A stretch of DNA of 64,000 nt from UBA2040 sp002384725 (GTDB lineage Bacteria; Bacteroidota; Bacteroidia; Flavobacteriales_D; Crocinitomicaceae): NCBI GenBank assembly GCA_963926475.1, contig CAWUXE010000020.1:14294-78293 (forward strand), read 5' to 3'. Every line of letters starts with the position of its first letter. The stretch's first letter is position 1. The notes beneath the pieces were generated by a model. It did not search any database and was not told the DNA's origin. It saw only the letters and a list, made by a program, of their open reading frames with translations. This document shows, one piece after another, positions 41,612-49,870 of the stretch. The position numbers and the translations under genes were made by a program.

Positions 41612-42214
41612 ATGAAAAAAATGGTATTCCTTTCGCTTTTTATTATTTCCAGTTTTTCGTATTCTCAAACCTATGCTGAAATGCTAAAATCTGAAATCGG
41701 AATAGATGGATATTTCTCTATTGGAAATCAAGGTGGAAACTTCAGTGCTGGCTTGAAATGGGGATTGTTGCAAAAAAAAGAAGACAGCAAAATAATTATT
41801 GGTCCTAGTGTTCGATGGATCCGCGTTTGGACGAAGAATTTAGCCTTTGGAAATCAAGCGACAAGTTACAATATTGTTGGTGTTGGCGGATTTATTCATG
41901 CAAGAGTTTTTGAGGCTTTGTATGCAGGCATTGAAATAGAGGGTCTGAAAAGTCCGATTAGTTACACGAATATTACACCGCAAAAAACATGGATTCCAAC
42001 CGTTTTTATTGGCGGTGGATATTCTAAAAGTTTCGATGAAAACTTTCGCTTAAATATTGGAATTTTCTATGACATCGTTAACAACTTAAATAGTCCGTAC
42101 CGACCATCTTATGTTGCAAAAAAAACCGGGCCGAATGGTGAACCAGGAGCCTTGATACCTGTTTTGTATCGTGTACAATTGTTTATTCCTTTGGCAGCCA
42201 ATGGTGGAAATTGA
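41612..42214 (+). CDS. hypothetical outer-membrane protein
   Basis: A 200-residue protein with a signal peptide (MKKMVFLSLFIISSFSYSQ) and beta-rich body (GNFSAGLKWGLLQKKEDSKIIIGPSVRWIRVWTKN, GVGGFIHARVFEALYAGIEIEGL, TVFIGGGYSKSFDENFRLNIGIFYDIVNN, ending LYRVQLFIPL), a typical small outer-membrane barrel layout. No named family. It is divergent from folD and stands alone. Confidence 0.72.
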   Translation: MKKMVFLSLFIISSFSYSQTYAEMLKSEIGIDGYFSIGNQGGNFSAGLKWGLLQKKEDSKIIIGPSVRWIRVWTKNLAFGNQATSYNIVGVGGFIHARVFEALYAGIEIEGLKSPISYTNITPQKTWIPTVFIGGGYSKSFDENFRLNIGIFYDIVNNLNSPYRPSYVAKKTGPNGEPGALIPVLYRVQLFIPLAANGGN

Positions 42215-42332
42215 GGATTTGAAGTAGATAAGGAATAATGTTGAAGTTCCAACTGTCTCGATTGTGATTGGTTTGGTTTTATAGTAGTTTTCGACTCTAA
42301 CTATCTAACTACAAGAACCCTTTCAGCAATAA

Positions 42333-42350
42333 GCTGCCGCCGCAGGCAGC
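42333..42350. repeat. GC-rich palindrome (REP-like)
   Basis: GCTGCC (42333-42338) pairs with GGCAGC (42345-42350) around GCCGCA, in an otherwise AT-rich 226-bp gap with no visible gene. Confidence 0.45.
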
Positions 42351-42440
42351 AACGCAGTTAATTGCGAAATTTTCGAATTTTATCAATTTAGGAATACAAC
42401 AGTTTTTGATCACATCTCTTATTAAACTTTAAACATTTCT

Positions 42441-42650
42441 CTAAACCAACTCAATCTTATTCCCATCAATTTCAATTACATCACCCACAATCAACTTCGC
42501 CCGTTTACGTGTTTCCACTTCTCCATTTCGCACTACTACTCCATCGTCCACAATAAATTTCGCGTGACCTCCAGTGCTCGCAATCCCGGTAGCTTTAAGC
42601 AATTGTATTAAATCAATATATTCTCCTTCTATCTTAAACTGACTTGTCAT
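42441..42650 (-). CDS. S4-domain RNA-binding protein (YbcJ-like)
   Basis: A 69-residue protein that is only an S4 fold: LIQLLKATGIASTGGHAKFIVDDGVVVRNGEVETRKRAKLIVGDVIEI. YbcJ-type proteins bind RNA and are linked to ribosome or tRNA work, without a firm role. The start overlaps the end of meaB by 17 bp, so translation is probably coupled. Confidence 0.88.
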   Translation of the reverse strand: MTSQFKIEGEYIDLIQLLKATGIASTGGHAKFIVDDGVVVRNGEVETRKRAKLIVGDVIEIDGNKIELV

Positions 42651-43674
42651 TTATCCACTTTTTAAATAAGATTTCAGCTGCCTCGAAAGGTGTGATTTCT
42701 TGATCAATTATTTTCTGTTCAAATTCCTGAACCGAAGCCTTCGCCCCTTTTTGATCCAAGTAATGATGTAAAATTATTTCTTTTAAACTTTCATTGAACC
42801 AGCGCAAATCTTGTGATTTTCGCTTTTTATCAAACCAACCATTGACTTTCGTGTGATTCTGAAAACTTTGAATTTCCTTCCAAATAGTATCGATGTTCGT
42901 ATTTTCCAACGAACTACAAACGGCTGTTTTCGGTATCCACTCGTTTGCGTTTGCGGGAAATAGGTGCATGGCATTCTTATATTCTCGAGCGGCCATTTCC
43001 GATTTCTTCAAATTGTCGCCATCAGCTTTGTTGATCACCAACAAATCGGCCAATTCCATAATGCCACGTTTGATTCCTTGCAGTTCGTCTCCTGCTCCGG
43101 CCAACATCAGCAACAAAAAGAAGTCGACCATAGAGTGCACCATGGTTTCGCTTTGTCCCACACCAACTGTTTCAATTAGGATGACATCAAATCCAGCCGC
43201 TTCGCACAACAAAATACTTTCTCTCGTTTTTCGGGTAACGCCACCCAAATTTTTTCCGGAAGGCGAAGGTCGAATAAAGGCATTCTCCGCTTGACTCAGA
43301 TTATGCATTCTCGTTTTATCGCCCAAAATACTTCCTTCTCCTTCTTCACTACTTGGGTCAACAGCTAATACGGCCAATTTCTTCCCAAGAGATATTAGAT
43401 ACAAGCCAAACGCTTCTATAAATGTACTTTTACCAACTCCTGGCACACCTGTAACACCAATACGGATTGCTTTTCCAGAATGCGGAAGACTCTTTTCAAC
43501 CAAAGCCCTACTCTTTACTTGATCAGCATCTAGGGTACTTTCAAGCAAGGTGATAGATGAACTTAAAGCAGATCGATCGCCAGAAATTAAAGCAGTATAC
43601 AAGTCATCAGGTTCCAAGTTTTGCTTTCTTGCTTTCCGCTTGTTCACCCAATCTTTTTTGTACTTTTCGTTCAT
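42634..43674 (-). CDS. meaB: methylmalonyl-CoA mutase-associated GTPase MeaB
   Basis: A 346-residue G3E-family GTPase (MeaB/ArgK) that protects and reloads B12-dependent methylmalonyl-CoA mutase. RIGVTGVPGVGKSTFIEAFG is the P-loop, VDPSSEEGEGSILGDKTRM the switch/base region, IETVGVGQSE the Walker B region and VINKADGDN the NKxD motif. The mutase genes are not in the window. A TACTTTCG box lies 5 nt before the ATG. Confidence 0.95.
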   Translation of the reverse strand: MNEKYKKDWVNKRKARKQNLEPDDLYTALISGDRSALSSSITLLESTLDADQVKSRALVEKSLPHSGKAIRIGVTGVPGVGKSTFIEAFGLYLISLGKKLAVLAVDPSSEEGEGSILGDKTRMHNLSQAENAFIRPSPSGKNLGGVTRKTRESILLCEAAGFDVILIETVGVGQSETMVHSMVDFFLLLMLAGAGDELQGIKRGIMELADLLVINKADGDNLKKSEMAAREYKNAMHLFPANANEWIPKTAVCSSLENTNIDTIWKEIQSFQNHTKVNGWFDKKRKSQDLRWFNESLKEIILHHYLDQKGAKASVQEFEQKIIDQEITPFEAAEILFKKWINDKSV

Positions 43675-43679
43675 TGTTT

Positions 43680-43687
43680 CGAAAGTA
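43680..43687 (-). promoter_or_regulatory. Promoter -7-like box for meaB
   Basis: TACTTTCG (one base off TAnnTTTG) on the minus strand, 5 nt before the ATG at 43674. Confidence 0.4.
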
Positions 43688-43785
43688 GGAACTTTTGATT
43701 GAAATCGGAGGATTTAATGTCGATTTTAGTAAATTGGTCGCATTAATCACTCGCTTCAAAGCCAAGCCAAATCAAAGTATTTAAA

Positions 43786-43793
43786 TATCTTCG
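43786..43793 (+). promoter_or_regulatory. Promoter -7-like box
   Basis: TATCTTCG, 5 nt before the ATG at 43799. Confidence 0.4.
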
Positions 43794-43798
43794 TATTC

Positions 43799-44296
43799 AT
43801 GACAAAAATCGGGCTTTTATCTGATACCCATGGACATCTCGATCCAAAAATTTTCGTTCATTTCAAAGACGTTGATGAAATCTGGCATGCTGGTGATATT
43901 GGTAGTTTGGAAGTAGTTGATGAACTCAGAAAATTCAAACCTTGCCGCATCATTTTCGGTAATATAGATGAAACAGAAATTCGGACAGAAACTGTAGAAA
44001 CCGAAATATTCACCGTTGAAAAAATGAAAGTTGTCATGACACATATCGGGGGACGATCAGGTAGATATGCCAAAGGAATTCCAGAATTGTTGACAAAAGA
44101 ACGGCCAAACATTTTTGTTTGTGGTCATTCGCATATACTTTTGGTACAACACGACAAACGGTTCAATATACTTTGGTTAAACCCCGGAGCATCCGGAATC
44201 AAAGGTTTTCATGCCGTTCGAACCTTATTGAGGTTCGAAATAGAAGGAGAAAAAATAAAAAACATGGAAGCAATTGAACTAGGAAGTCGTGTTTGA
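43799..44296 (+). CDS. YfcE/MJ0936-type metallophosphoesterase
   Basis: A 165-residue calcineurin-like phosphodiesterase. The metal ligands lie in LLSDTHGHLD, IWHAGDIGS, FGNID, MTHIGGR and FVCGHSHILL. Small enzymes of this kind hydrolyse phosphodiesters such as cyclic nucleotides or model substrates; the natural one is unknown. It is followed by porQ and cmk on the same strand with short gaps. Confidence 0.92.
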   Translation: MTKIGLLSDTHGHLDPKIFVHFKDVDEIWHAGDIGSLEVVDELRKFKPCRIIFGNIDETEIRTETVETEIFTVEKMKVVMTHIGGRSGRYAKGIPELLTKERPNIFVCGHSHILLVQHDKRFNILWLNPGASGIKGFHAVRTLLRFEIEGEKIKNMEAIELGSRV

Positions 44297-44333
44297 ATAT
44301 AATTTTTTAAATCGCTTTGCGTTATTCCCTCAA

Positions 44334-45368
44334 ATGAAGATAAAACTTGGCGTTATCGCTTTCCTTATCAGTTTTACTGCCACACCACAAACAGGCGGCA
44401 CGAACAGCTTCACTTTCATGGATTTAGCGTTCAATGCACGGTCACTGGGATTAGGAACCGATTTCATTTCCGTAAAAGATACCGATGTCAATCTTGGCGT
44501 TGCAAATCCGTCGTTGATCAATTCACAGATGGACAAGCATGCCTCTTTTAGTCAAGCTCTAGTTCCTGGCGGAATAAATTATGGAATGGTCAATTACGCG
44601 AGAACCTTGAAGAAGAACTTTGTCGGTGTCGGACACATTCGTTTTGTCGACTATGGAAAAATGACCAGACGCGATGAATTCGGAAATGATCAAGGTACCT
44701 TCAAACCAATGGATATGATCATTGGAGCGAGTGTTTCCAAACCATTCTCACCAAAGCTCTCGATTGGTGCTTCACTTAATTTTATTTATTCCACCTTAGC
44801 TTCCTACACCTCCTTGGGCGCTTCGGTCGATTTTGCAGGAAATTACTACAACGAAGACAATGAATTTTTGGCCACCCTAATGGTTAAAAATGCAGGATAC
44901 CAATTCAAAGGATATACGAAGAAAACACACGATCCCTTGCCCGTGAATGTTCAATTTGCCGTTTCGAAGAAATTGGCACACGCACCCTTTCGGTTTTCCT
45001 TTTTGGCGCACACTTTAAATCGTTGGGATTTGAGTTATGTGGATCCAAATGCAAAAGAAACGATAGATGCTTTAACAGGTGATACTATTCCAGTCCCAAC
45101 TGCAGGTTTTGTGGAGAAAATTGGTCGGCATTTGACGTTTCAAACAGAAATACTCGTTTCGAAAAACTTCCATTTACGCGCTGCTTTTGACTTACAAAAA
45201 CGACAACAAATGAAATTGGAAGCACGTCCGGGAGCGAGTGGATTTTCTTTTGGTGCAGGATTTTATTTCAAGAAATTCTCAGTAGATTACGGAATGGCCG
45301 TAGTTTCACGAGCTGGACTTCAACACATGATCTCCTTGAGCACCGACCTCGACCAATGGCGCAAATAA
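44334..45368 (+). CDS. porQ: type IX secretion system protein PorQ
   Basis: A 344-residue outer-membrane protein. ATG 44334 gives a signal peptide (MKIKLGVIAFLISFTATPQ); a start at 44289 would bury it. The PorQ pattern is clear: FTFMDLAFNARSLGLGTDFISVKDTDVNLGVANPSLIN, GGINYGMVNYARTLKKNFVGVGHIRFVDYGKM, and barrel strands up to VDYGMAVVSRAGLQHMISLSTDL. PorQ belongs to the T9SS attachment complex (with PorU, PorV, PorZ) that anchors cargo to the surface. cmk follows 28 bp downstream. Confidence 0.92.
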   Translation: MKIKLGVIAFLISFTATPQTGGTNSFTFMDLAFNARSLGLGTDFISVKDTDVNLGVANPSLINSQMDKHASFSQALVPGGINYGMVNYARTLKKNFVGVGHIRFVDYGKMTRRDEFGNDQGTFKPMDMIIGASVSKPFSPKLSIGASLNFIYSTLASYTSLGASVDFAGNYYNEDNEFLATLMVKNAGYQFKGYTKKTHDPLPVNVQFAVSKKLAHAPFRFSFLAHTLNRWDLSYVDPNAKETIDALTGDTIPVPTAGFVEKIGRHLTFQTEILVSKNFHLRAAFDLQKRQQMKLEARPGASGFSFGAGFYFKKFSVDYGMAVVSRAGLQHMISLSTDLDQWRK

Positions 45369-45382
45369 GGCAGAAAATTACT

Positions 45383-45390
45383 TATCTTCG
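45383..45390 (+). promoter_or_regulatory. Promoter -7-like box for cmk
   Basis: TATCTTCG, 6 nt before the cmk ATG. Confidence 0.35.
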
Positions 45391-45396
45391 TCACCG

Positions 45397-46101
45397 ATGA
45401 ACGAAGGCTTAAACTCCAAAAAAATTACAATTGCCATAGACGGACATTCCTCGTGCGGCAAAAGCACATTGGCGAAGGAATTGGCGAATGAATTGGGATA
45501 TATTTACATCGATTCAGGCGCTATGTACAGAGGGGTGACACTTTTCTGTAGACGCCATGATTGGGTTTCTCCCGAACATTTAGACAAAGAAAAAATCATT
45601 GCGCATCTGAACGAAATTGAACTACGATTCATTTTTGGACCAGTAATGGAAAAGCCGCAATTGACCTTAAACGGTGAACTTGTGGAAAAATATATTCGTT
45701 CGATGGAAATTTCCAATATCGTTTCTCCGGTTGCAACAATAAAGGAGGTTCGCCAAAAATTGGTGGAAGAACAAAGAGAAATGGGTGCTTTGGGCGGTGT
45801 AATCATGGATGGGCGTGATATTGGATCTGTCGTTTTCCCAGATGCTGAATTGAAAATATTTCTAACCGCTTCTCCAGAAGTTAGAGCAATACGCCGATAT
45901 GACGAGTTAAAATCGACTGGAGCTGACGTGACTATTGCTGAAATTAAAACAAATCTTCTCGAAAGAGATCGAATAGACAGTACACGTGAAGAAAGCCCAT
46001 TGATTCAGACCCCAGATGCATGGGTGTTGGACAACTCACGCTTGTCAAAAAAGGAACAATTGAGTATAGTTATTGACCGTATTCGTGAAATTTCAGCTTA
46101 A
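45397..46101 (+). CDS. cmk: (d)CMP kinase
   Basis: A 234-residue cytidylate kinase that makes (d)CDP from (d)CMP. IDGHSSCGKSTLAKELANELGYIYIDSGAMYRGVTLF is the P-loop and CMP-binding start, MDGRDIGSVVFPDAELKIFLTASPEVRAIRRYDEL the core, and ERDRIDSTREESPL the LID. Its place after porQ is a layout I recall from other Bacteroidota. Confidence 0.97.
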   Translation: MNEGLNSKKITIAIDGHSSCGKSTLAKELANELGYIYIDSGAMYRGVTLFCRRHDWVSPEHLDKEKIIAHLNEIELRFIFGPVMEKPQLTLNGELVEKYIRSMEISNIVSPVATIKEVRQKLVEEQREMGALGGVIMDGRDIGSVVFPDAELKIFLTASPEVRAIRRYDELKSTGADVTIAEIKTNLLERDRIDSTREESPLIQTPDAWVLDNSRLSKKEQLSIVIDRIREISA

Positions 46102-46107
46102 TAACTT

Positions 46108-46115
46108 TATATTTG
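46108..46115 (+). promoter_or_regulatory. Promoter -7 box
   Basis: Perfect TATATTTG about 100 bp before the ATG at 46217. Confidence 0.35.
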
Positions 46116-46216
46116 TGCGAATTCTGACACAATACTTTAAGAATTTCACACTATCACCTACTCATTTTAAAATATAAATCCCCAATGATTCGCAAGAATC
46201 ACAGAACTGATTGAAA

Positions 46217-46879
46217 ATGGATTCAATAGGAAAAATAACAGAAGACCTCATAAACCGCAGTCCTTTTTTGCGTGAAGCAATAACGGATAACTTGATTAAC
46301 ATTTCCGCTTTGGCGAGAAAGTTAAAACCAGAAATTGAGAGCAAAATGGGCAAACCCATTAAAGAAGGCGCTATTGTGATGACAATAAAACGTATGTCTC
46401 CTGGTCTGTATCATCGATTGAATATCAAGATTACGAATATGATGTCGGAATTAGGTGATTTTCTTGTGAGAAGTAATCTTTCCGATTTTACTTATGAGAA
46501 TTCAGAGTCTTTAAAAAATGCACAAACCGATTTCATACAATTATTGAGAAAGGAAAACGACAACTTTTACACCATCTCTCAAGGATTATCGGAAACAACT
46601 TTTATAGTATCGGCCAGTCAAAATGAAATAGTAAAAGAATTCTTCAAAAAAGAAAAACTCAAGGCACACAGCGAGAAATTAGCATCCGTAACGGTAAAAT
46701 TACCGACTGTAAACACAGAGATTTACGGTATCTATTATTATATTCTGAAGCAATTGGCGTGGGAAGGAATCAATATCGTACAAGTAGTGTCTACTTCGAA
46801 TGAGTTTACGATCGTTGTGAATCAAGCTGAAATAGATATCGCTTTTAAGATCTTGATGAATTTGAAGCGCTACGCTTAA
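46217..46879 (+). CDS. ACT-domain protein (aspartate kinase regulatory-like)
   Basis: A 220-residue protein without a kinase domain. The N-terminal ~90 residues look like a winged helix (PFLREAITDNLINISALARKLKPEIESKMGKPIKEGAIVMTIKRM). The C-terminal half has a repeated ACT-like pattern (NDNFYTISQGLSETTFIVSASQNEIVKEFF; NTEIYGIYYYILKQLAWEGINIVQVVSTSNEFTIVVNQAEIDIAFKIL), as in aspartokinase. Such proteins are often mislabelled aspartate kinase. A ligand-sensing DNA- or RNA-binding role is inferred. It overlaps the convergent next gene by 4 bp. Confidence 0.75.
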   Translation: MDSIGKITEDLINRSPFLREAITDNLINISALARKLKPEIESKMGKPIKEGAIVMTIKRMSPGLYHRLNIKITNMMSELGDFLVRSNLSDFTYENSESLKNAQTDFIQLLRKENDNFYTISQGLSETTFIVSASQNEIVKEFFKKEKLKAHSEKLASVTVKLPTVNTEIYGIYYYILKQLAWEGINIVQVVSTSNEFTIVVNQAEIDIAFKILMNLKRYA

Positions 46880-47061
46880 GCTTTACATTTTTCTTCCGGA
46901 GTAGCTCCACATAATCCACAAGAAGCGCCTTGGTCTTGCACCAAAGGATTGTTACTTGCACAAGTTCCAGCAAATTTTCCGTCTTTTTTCGCCCAAATTT
47001 TGATTGCAATACCTGCAAAACAAAGTGCTAATAAACCGATAGAGAGTAAAACAAGCTTCAT
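46876..47061 (-). CDS. small Cys-rich membrane protein
   Basis: A 61-residue protein: one transmembrane helix (LVLLSIGLLALCFAGIAIKIWA), a short basic turn, then a tail with Cys in GTCASN and SCGLCGATPEEKC. Similar short proteins (AFAGIAIKI helix, Cys-containing tail) are frequent in Bacteroidota; I recall them near Na+-NQR/ApbE genes, which are not present here. The Cys cluster may bind a metal or iron-sulphur centre. Confidence 0.75.
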   Translation of the reverse strand: MKLVLLSIGLLALCFAGIAIKIWAKKDGKFAGTCASNNPLVQDQGASCGLCGATPEEKCKA

Positions 47062-47079
47062 TTTAAATTAATTTTAAGA

Positions 47080-47087
47080 CAAAGTTA
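47080..47087 (-). promoter_or_regulatory. Promoter -7 box
   Basis: Perfect TAACTTTG on the minus strand, 18 nt before the ATG at 47061. Confidence 0.45.
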
Positions 47088-47094
47088 AGGCTTT

Positions 47095-47832
47095 TCAATT
47101 GCCTTGCAACAATTTACCTGTTCCATAATTACTCCATTCTATTGAACCAGGAGTATCAGTGTAATAAACATTGCCACTACTCCATGTCTCACATTTTAAA
47201 ACATTCGCGCTATTTGTTCCAATTTTCAAGTCATTTGTACCTTTGCTGATAACAATTAAGTCATTGAGCACCTGCAATTCACGAGTATCTCCAAATGCAT
47301 TTCCCTTCGCGGACAATCGTGCATAATTACAATTCCCCCGAATTGCATAATCAGTCCACGACGGCTCAGCAGATACCTCTAAATTTATACAATTCACCAA
47401 CAAATCCAAGGATCCAGAGCCTTCTCGTAGTATTACATCCAATTTTGGAGATGAGAGTGTTCCTTCGTTGGTCAGAGAGTAAGAACCTTGATAAATGATT
47501 TCATCCAAATATTTGTAGTGAATCTCTACCGAAATTATCTTTTTTAAACTCCTTAAAAACTTGCACTTGTTTTCATTCGTAATAGTTAACCTGCCATCTA
47601 TCACTGTCGTGCAGACCGAATTCAAGACATTTTCACCACCAGTTAAAACAACAAACGAACTTGAATCATGGATTAAATGATAGTTCAAAAAAGCGCCAAG
47701 ATCTATTTTATGGAAATCCGACAAATCAACTTTTTTATCAATTGTTGATCCATTAAATTTCCAACAAGATCTATCTTCTGATTTTTTACAACCAAGAGCA
47801 AAAAGCACTAGAAGAAGTATTAATCGATTCAT
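47095..47832 (-). CDS. DUF2807 (GIN-domain) lipoprotein
   Basis: A 245-residue lipoprotein (MNRLILLLVLFALGC, Cys15) with the right-handed beta-helix repeats of the DUF2807 'auto-transporter adhesin head' family: FHKIDLGAFLNYHLIHDSSSFVVLTGGENVL near the start, then short repeated strands LDVILREGSGSLDLL, LEVSAEPSWTDYAIRGN, LIVISKGTNDLKIGT. Usually surface- or periplasm-located with unknown function. Its start overlaps the stop of the PagL-like gene by 4 bp, so they are co-translated. Confidence 0.82.
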   Translation of the reverse strand: MNRLILLLVLFALGCKKSEDRSCWKFNGSTIDKKVDLSDFHKIDLGAFLNYHLIHDSSSFVVLTGGENVLNSVCTTVIDGRLTITNENKCKFLRSLKKIISVEIHYKYLDEIIYQGSYSLTNEGTLSSPKLDVILREGSGSLDLLVNCINLEVSAEPSWTDYAIRGNCNYARLSAKGNAFGDTRELQVLNDLIVISKGTNDLKIGTNSANVLKCETWSSGNVYYTDTPGSIEWSNYGTGKLLQGN

Positions 47833-48902
47833 TTCTTTTTATTAAAAACATATCCTACACTCCATTCTACGTAATCAGCCTTTCCCCAATTCGATTTCAA
47901 AGTTACGCCGACCAATAAATTGTTCTTGAATTTATAACGCATCCCGATCCGATGATATATATGATCTTCTGGTAGATATCTATCTTTAAAATAGAACCCC
48001 ATGCCTAGTACAGTCGAAAAACGGTCAAAAGTCAACACGTATCCGGTAAAAAATCCACCTTGAAAAATGTCAATTGGTTTTTTTTCAAATTCAGGTAAAT
48101 ATTCTAGAAGTGCCGTTTTATAAATTCCATCCAGACCAAATTCAACTCCGCATTTTGAACTAAAAACTTTTCGAGCAAAAACATTCAATGCGTAAATCGG
48201 ATATTTTTTTCCCTTTGATATTGAAATATCTTTAGCGGATAAAATAAAATTTATCCCAAAATCCCATGGAGCCTTCCACGATCCAGCATGTTTACTTCGT
48301 TCCTTTTGCCGAAAAATACCTCGTTTGTTGCCATAAGACAAAGTAAGTGTTGGGTAGTTCAAACCCAAGTTGGGTAATTTATTTGCACCATTCGAAAAAT
48401 GATTCAAACCCATACCTATGCCAAATTCGTTATTTCTACTATAAAATCGATAATTCAAGGACATCTGGACAATTACGTTTACATGCGCAGAAATAGCATT
48501 GTTCTTTGGGTTAGAAATAGGATCAAAAACCTTTGACGCGATTGCTAATCCAGAACCTACGCGAGCAGAAAACGAATGTTTGTCAGTCCGATAAAATGGC
48601 AAATCTCCAAAAGCAAATCCTCCAAAAAGTGAACCCAAAATATCTAAATTACCTGTACTTGTATAAAAAGTAGTAATGCCAATTCGTGGAGTTGCATATG
48701 CCTTTGCCCATGTTTCTCCTTCTTTCAAGTCGAGAAAATAAGTTAATTCTCCTGCAAAAACGGGATCTTTTGGTAAATGTGCAATCGTCGGACGATGAAC
48801 CGCCAAATAACCTGAATGCACTTTGGCCTCCAATCCCCAATTGTTTTGGGCAAAGATTCCATTGCTGCTGCAAATCAAGAAAAGTATAACGAGCTTGTTC
48901 AT
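47829..48902 (-). CDS. acyloxyacyl hydrolase (PagL-like lipid A deacylase)
   Basis: A 357-residue outer-membrane protein with a signal peptide (MNKLVILFLICSSNGIFAQ). The PagL catalytic His-Ser is seen in GIGMGLNHFSNGANKLPNLGLNYPTLTLSYG, the conserved H-x-S-N motif of lipid A 3-O-deacylases. Surrounding strands (FSARVGSGLAIASKVFD; VDYVEWSVGYVF-like C-terminus) fit a barrel. It may remodel lipid A acylation. It is transcribed with the DUF2807 lipoprotein and has a TAAATTTG box 10 nt upstream of the ATG (48913-48920). Confidence 0.83.
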   Translation of the reverse strand: MNKLVILFLICSSNGIFAQNNWGLEAKVHSGYLAVHRPTIAHLPKDPVFAGELTYFLDLKEGETWAKAYATPRIGITTFYTSTGNLDILGSLFGGFAFGDLPFYRTDKHSFSARVGSGLAIASKVFDPISNPKNNAISAHVNVIVQMSLNYRFYSRNNEFGIGMGLNHFSNGANKLPNLGLNYPTLTLSYGNKRGIFRQKERSKHAGSWKAPWDFGINFILSAKDISISKGKKYPIYALNVFARKVFSSKCGVEFGLDGIYKTALLEYLPEFEKKPIDIFQGGFFTGYVLTFDRFSTVLGMGFYFKDRYLPEDHIYHRIGMRYKFKNNLLVGVTLKSNWGKADYVEWSVGYVFNKKK

Positions 48903-48912
48903 CTTTCGGGAA

Positions 48913-48920
48913 CAAATTTA
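48913..48920 (-). promoter_or_regulatory. Promoter -7 box
   Basis: Perfect TAAATTTG on the minus strand, 10 nt before the ATG at 48902. Confidence 0.45.
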
Positions 48921-48972
48921 GATTATTCTTCTATGTTCTCAGATAAAACCTAATTTTATCACAAAAAAAAGT

Positions 48973-49749
48973 ATGGACGCCAGACTTGTAGCTTTTAAAC
49001 GATTGTTGAATATCATGGATGATCTCCGCGAAAAATGCCCGTGGGACATGAAACAGACCTTTCAGACACTTCGACACCTCACTATTGAGGAAAGTTATGA
49101 ATTGACCGATGCAATTTTGGAAGAAGATTGGAAATCGCTGGAAGGTGAAATTGGTGATTTGATGTTGCACTTGGTTTTTTATTCCAAAATTGGAAGCGAA
49201 CAGAAACTGTTTGATATCACTTCTGTTCTGGATCAAATTTGCGATAAGTTGGTCCACCGTCACCCACATATTTATGGTGATGTTAAAGTTCAAGACGAAG
49301 AAGAAGTCAAGCGAAACTGGGAAAAATTAAAACTGAAAGAGGGTAAGAAGTCTGTGTTAGAAGGCGTTCCAAATTCTCTTCCAGCCATGGTGAAGGCGAT
49401 TAGAATACAAGAAAAGGCAAAAGGAATCGGTTTTGAGTGGTCGGATAAAAAAGACGTTTGGGATAAAGTAAAAGAGGAATTACAAGAATTTGAGGTGGAA
49501 GCCGAAAAAAAATCGGACAACATGGAAGAAGAATTTGGCGATTTGCTCTTTTCTTTAATCAATTATTCTCGCTTCGTGGACATCAATCCAGAGAATGCCT
49601 TGGCCAAAACCAACAATAAATTCAAGGCTCGTTTTCAACTCATGGAAAAATATATTCTAGAAGAAGGATGGAAAATCAGCGAATTGGGATTAGAAAAGCT
49701 AGACATTTATTGGGAAAAAGCAAAATTAGAACTCAGGCAGAATTCGTAA
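48973..49749 (+). CDS. mazG: nucleoside triphosphate pyrophosphohydrolase MazG
   Basis: A 258-residue all-alpha NTP pyrophosphatase with two MazG domains. CPWDMKQTFQTLRHLTIEESYELTDAI and EGEIGDLMLHLVFY form the first (ExxE...ExxD metal sites), and KVKEELQEFEVEAEKKSDNMEEEFGDLLFSLINYSRF the second. It removes non-canonical NTPs and can lower ppGpp in E. coli. Divergent from the lipid A deacylase. Confidence 0.95.
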   Translation: MDARLVAFKRLLNIMDDLREKCPWDMKQTFQTLRHLTIEESYELTDAILEEDWKSLEGEIGDLMLHLVFYSKIGSEQKLFDITSVLDQICDKLVHRHPHIYGDVKVQDEEEVKRNWEKLKLKEGKKSVLEGVPNSLPAMVKAIRIQEKAKGIGFEWSDKKDVWDKVKEELQEFEVEAEKKSDNMEEEFGDLLFSLINYSRFVDINPENALAKTNNKFKARFQLMEKYILEEGWKISELGLEKLDIYWEKAKLELRQNS

Positions 49750-49870
49750 AACTTTACAACTAAATACTGTTCAATCAAGGAGTCCTACCCTTGACTAGAT
49801 TTTTACTCGTTTTCACTTCAATTACTTCTTTGTTTACTTATATTCGCGTTTCAAAGATATTTTTATTCGA

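Noticed and set aside
42215..42440. A structured non-coding RNA in this gap
   Set aside because: Only one short GC-rich palindrome is visible; no match to a known RNA class such as 6S, tmRNA or RNase P was seen.
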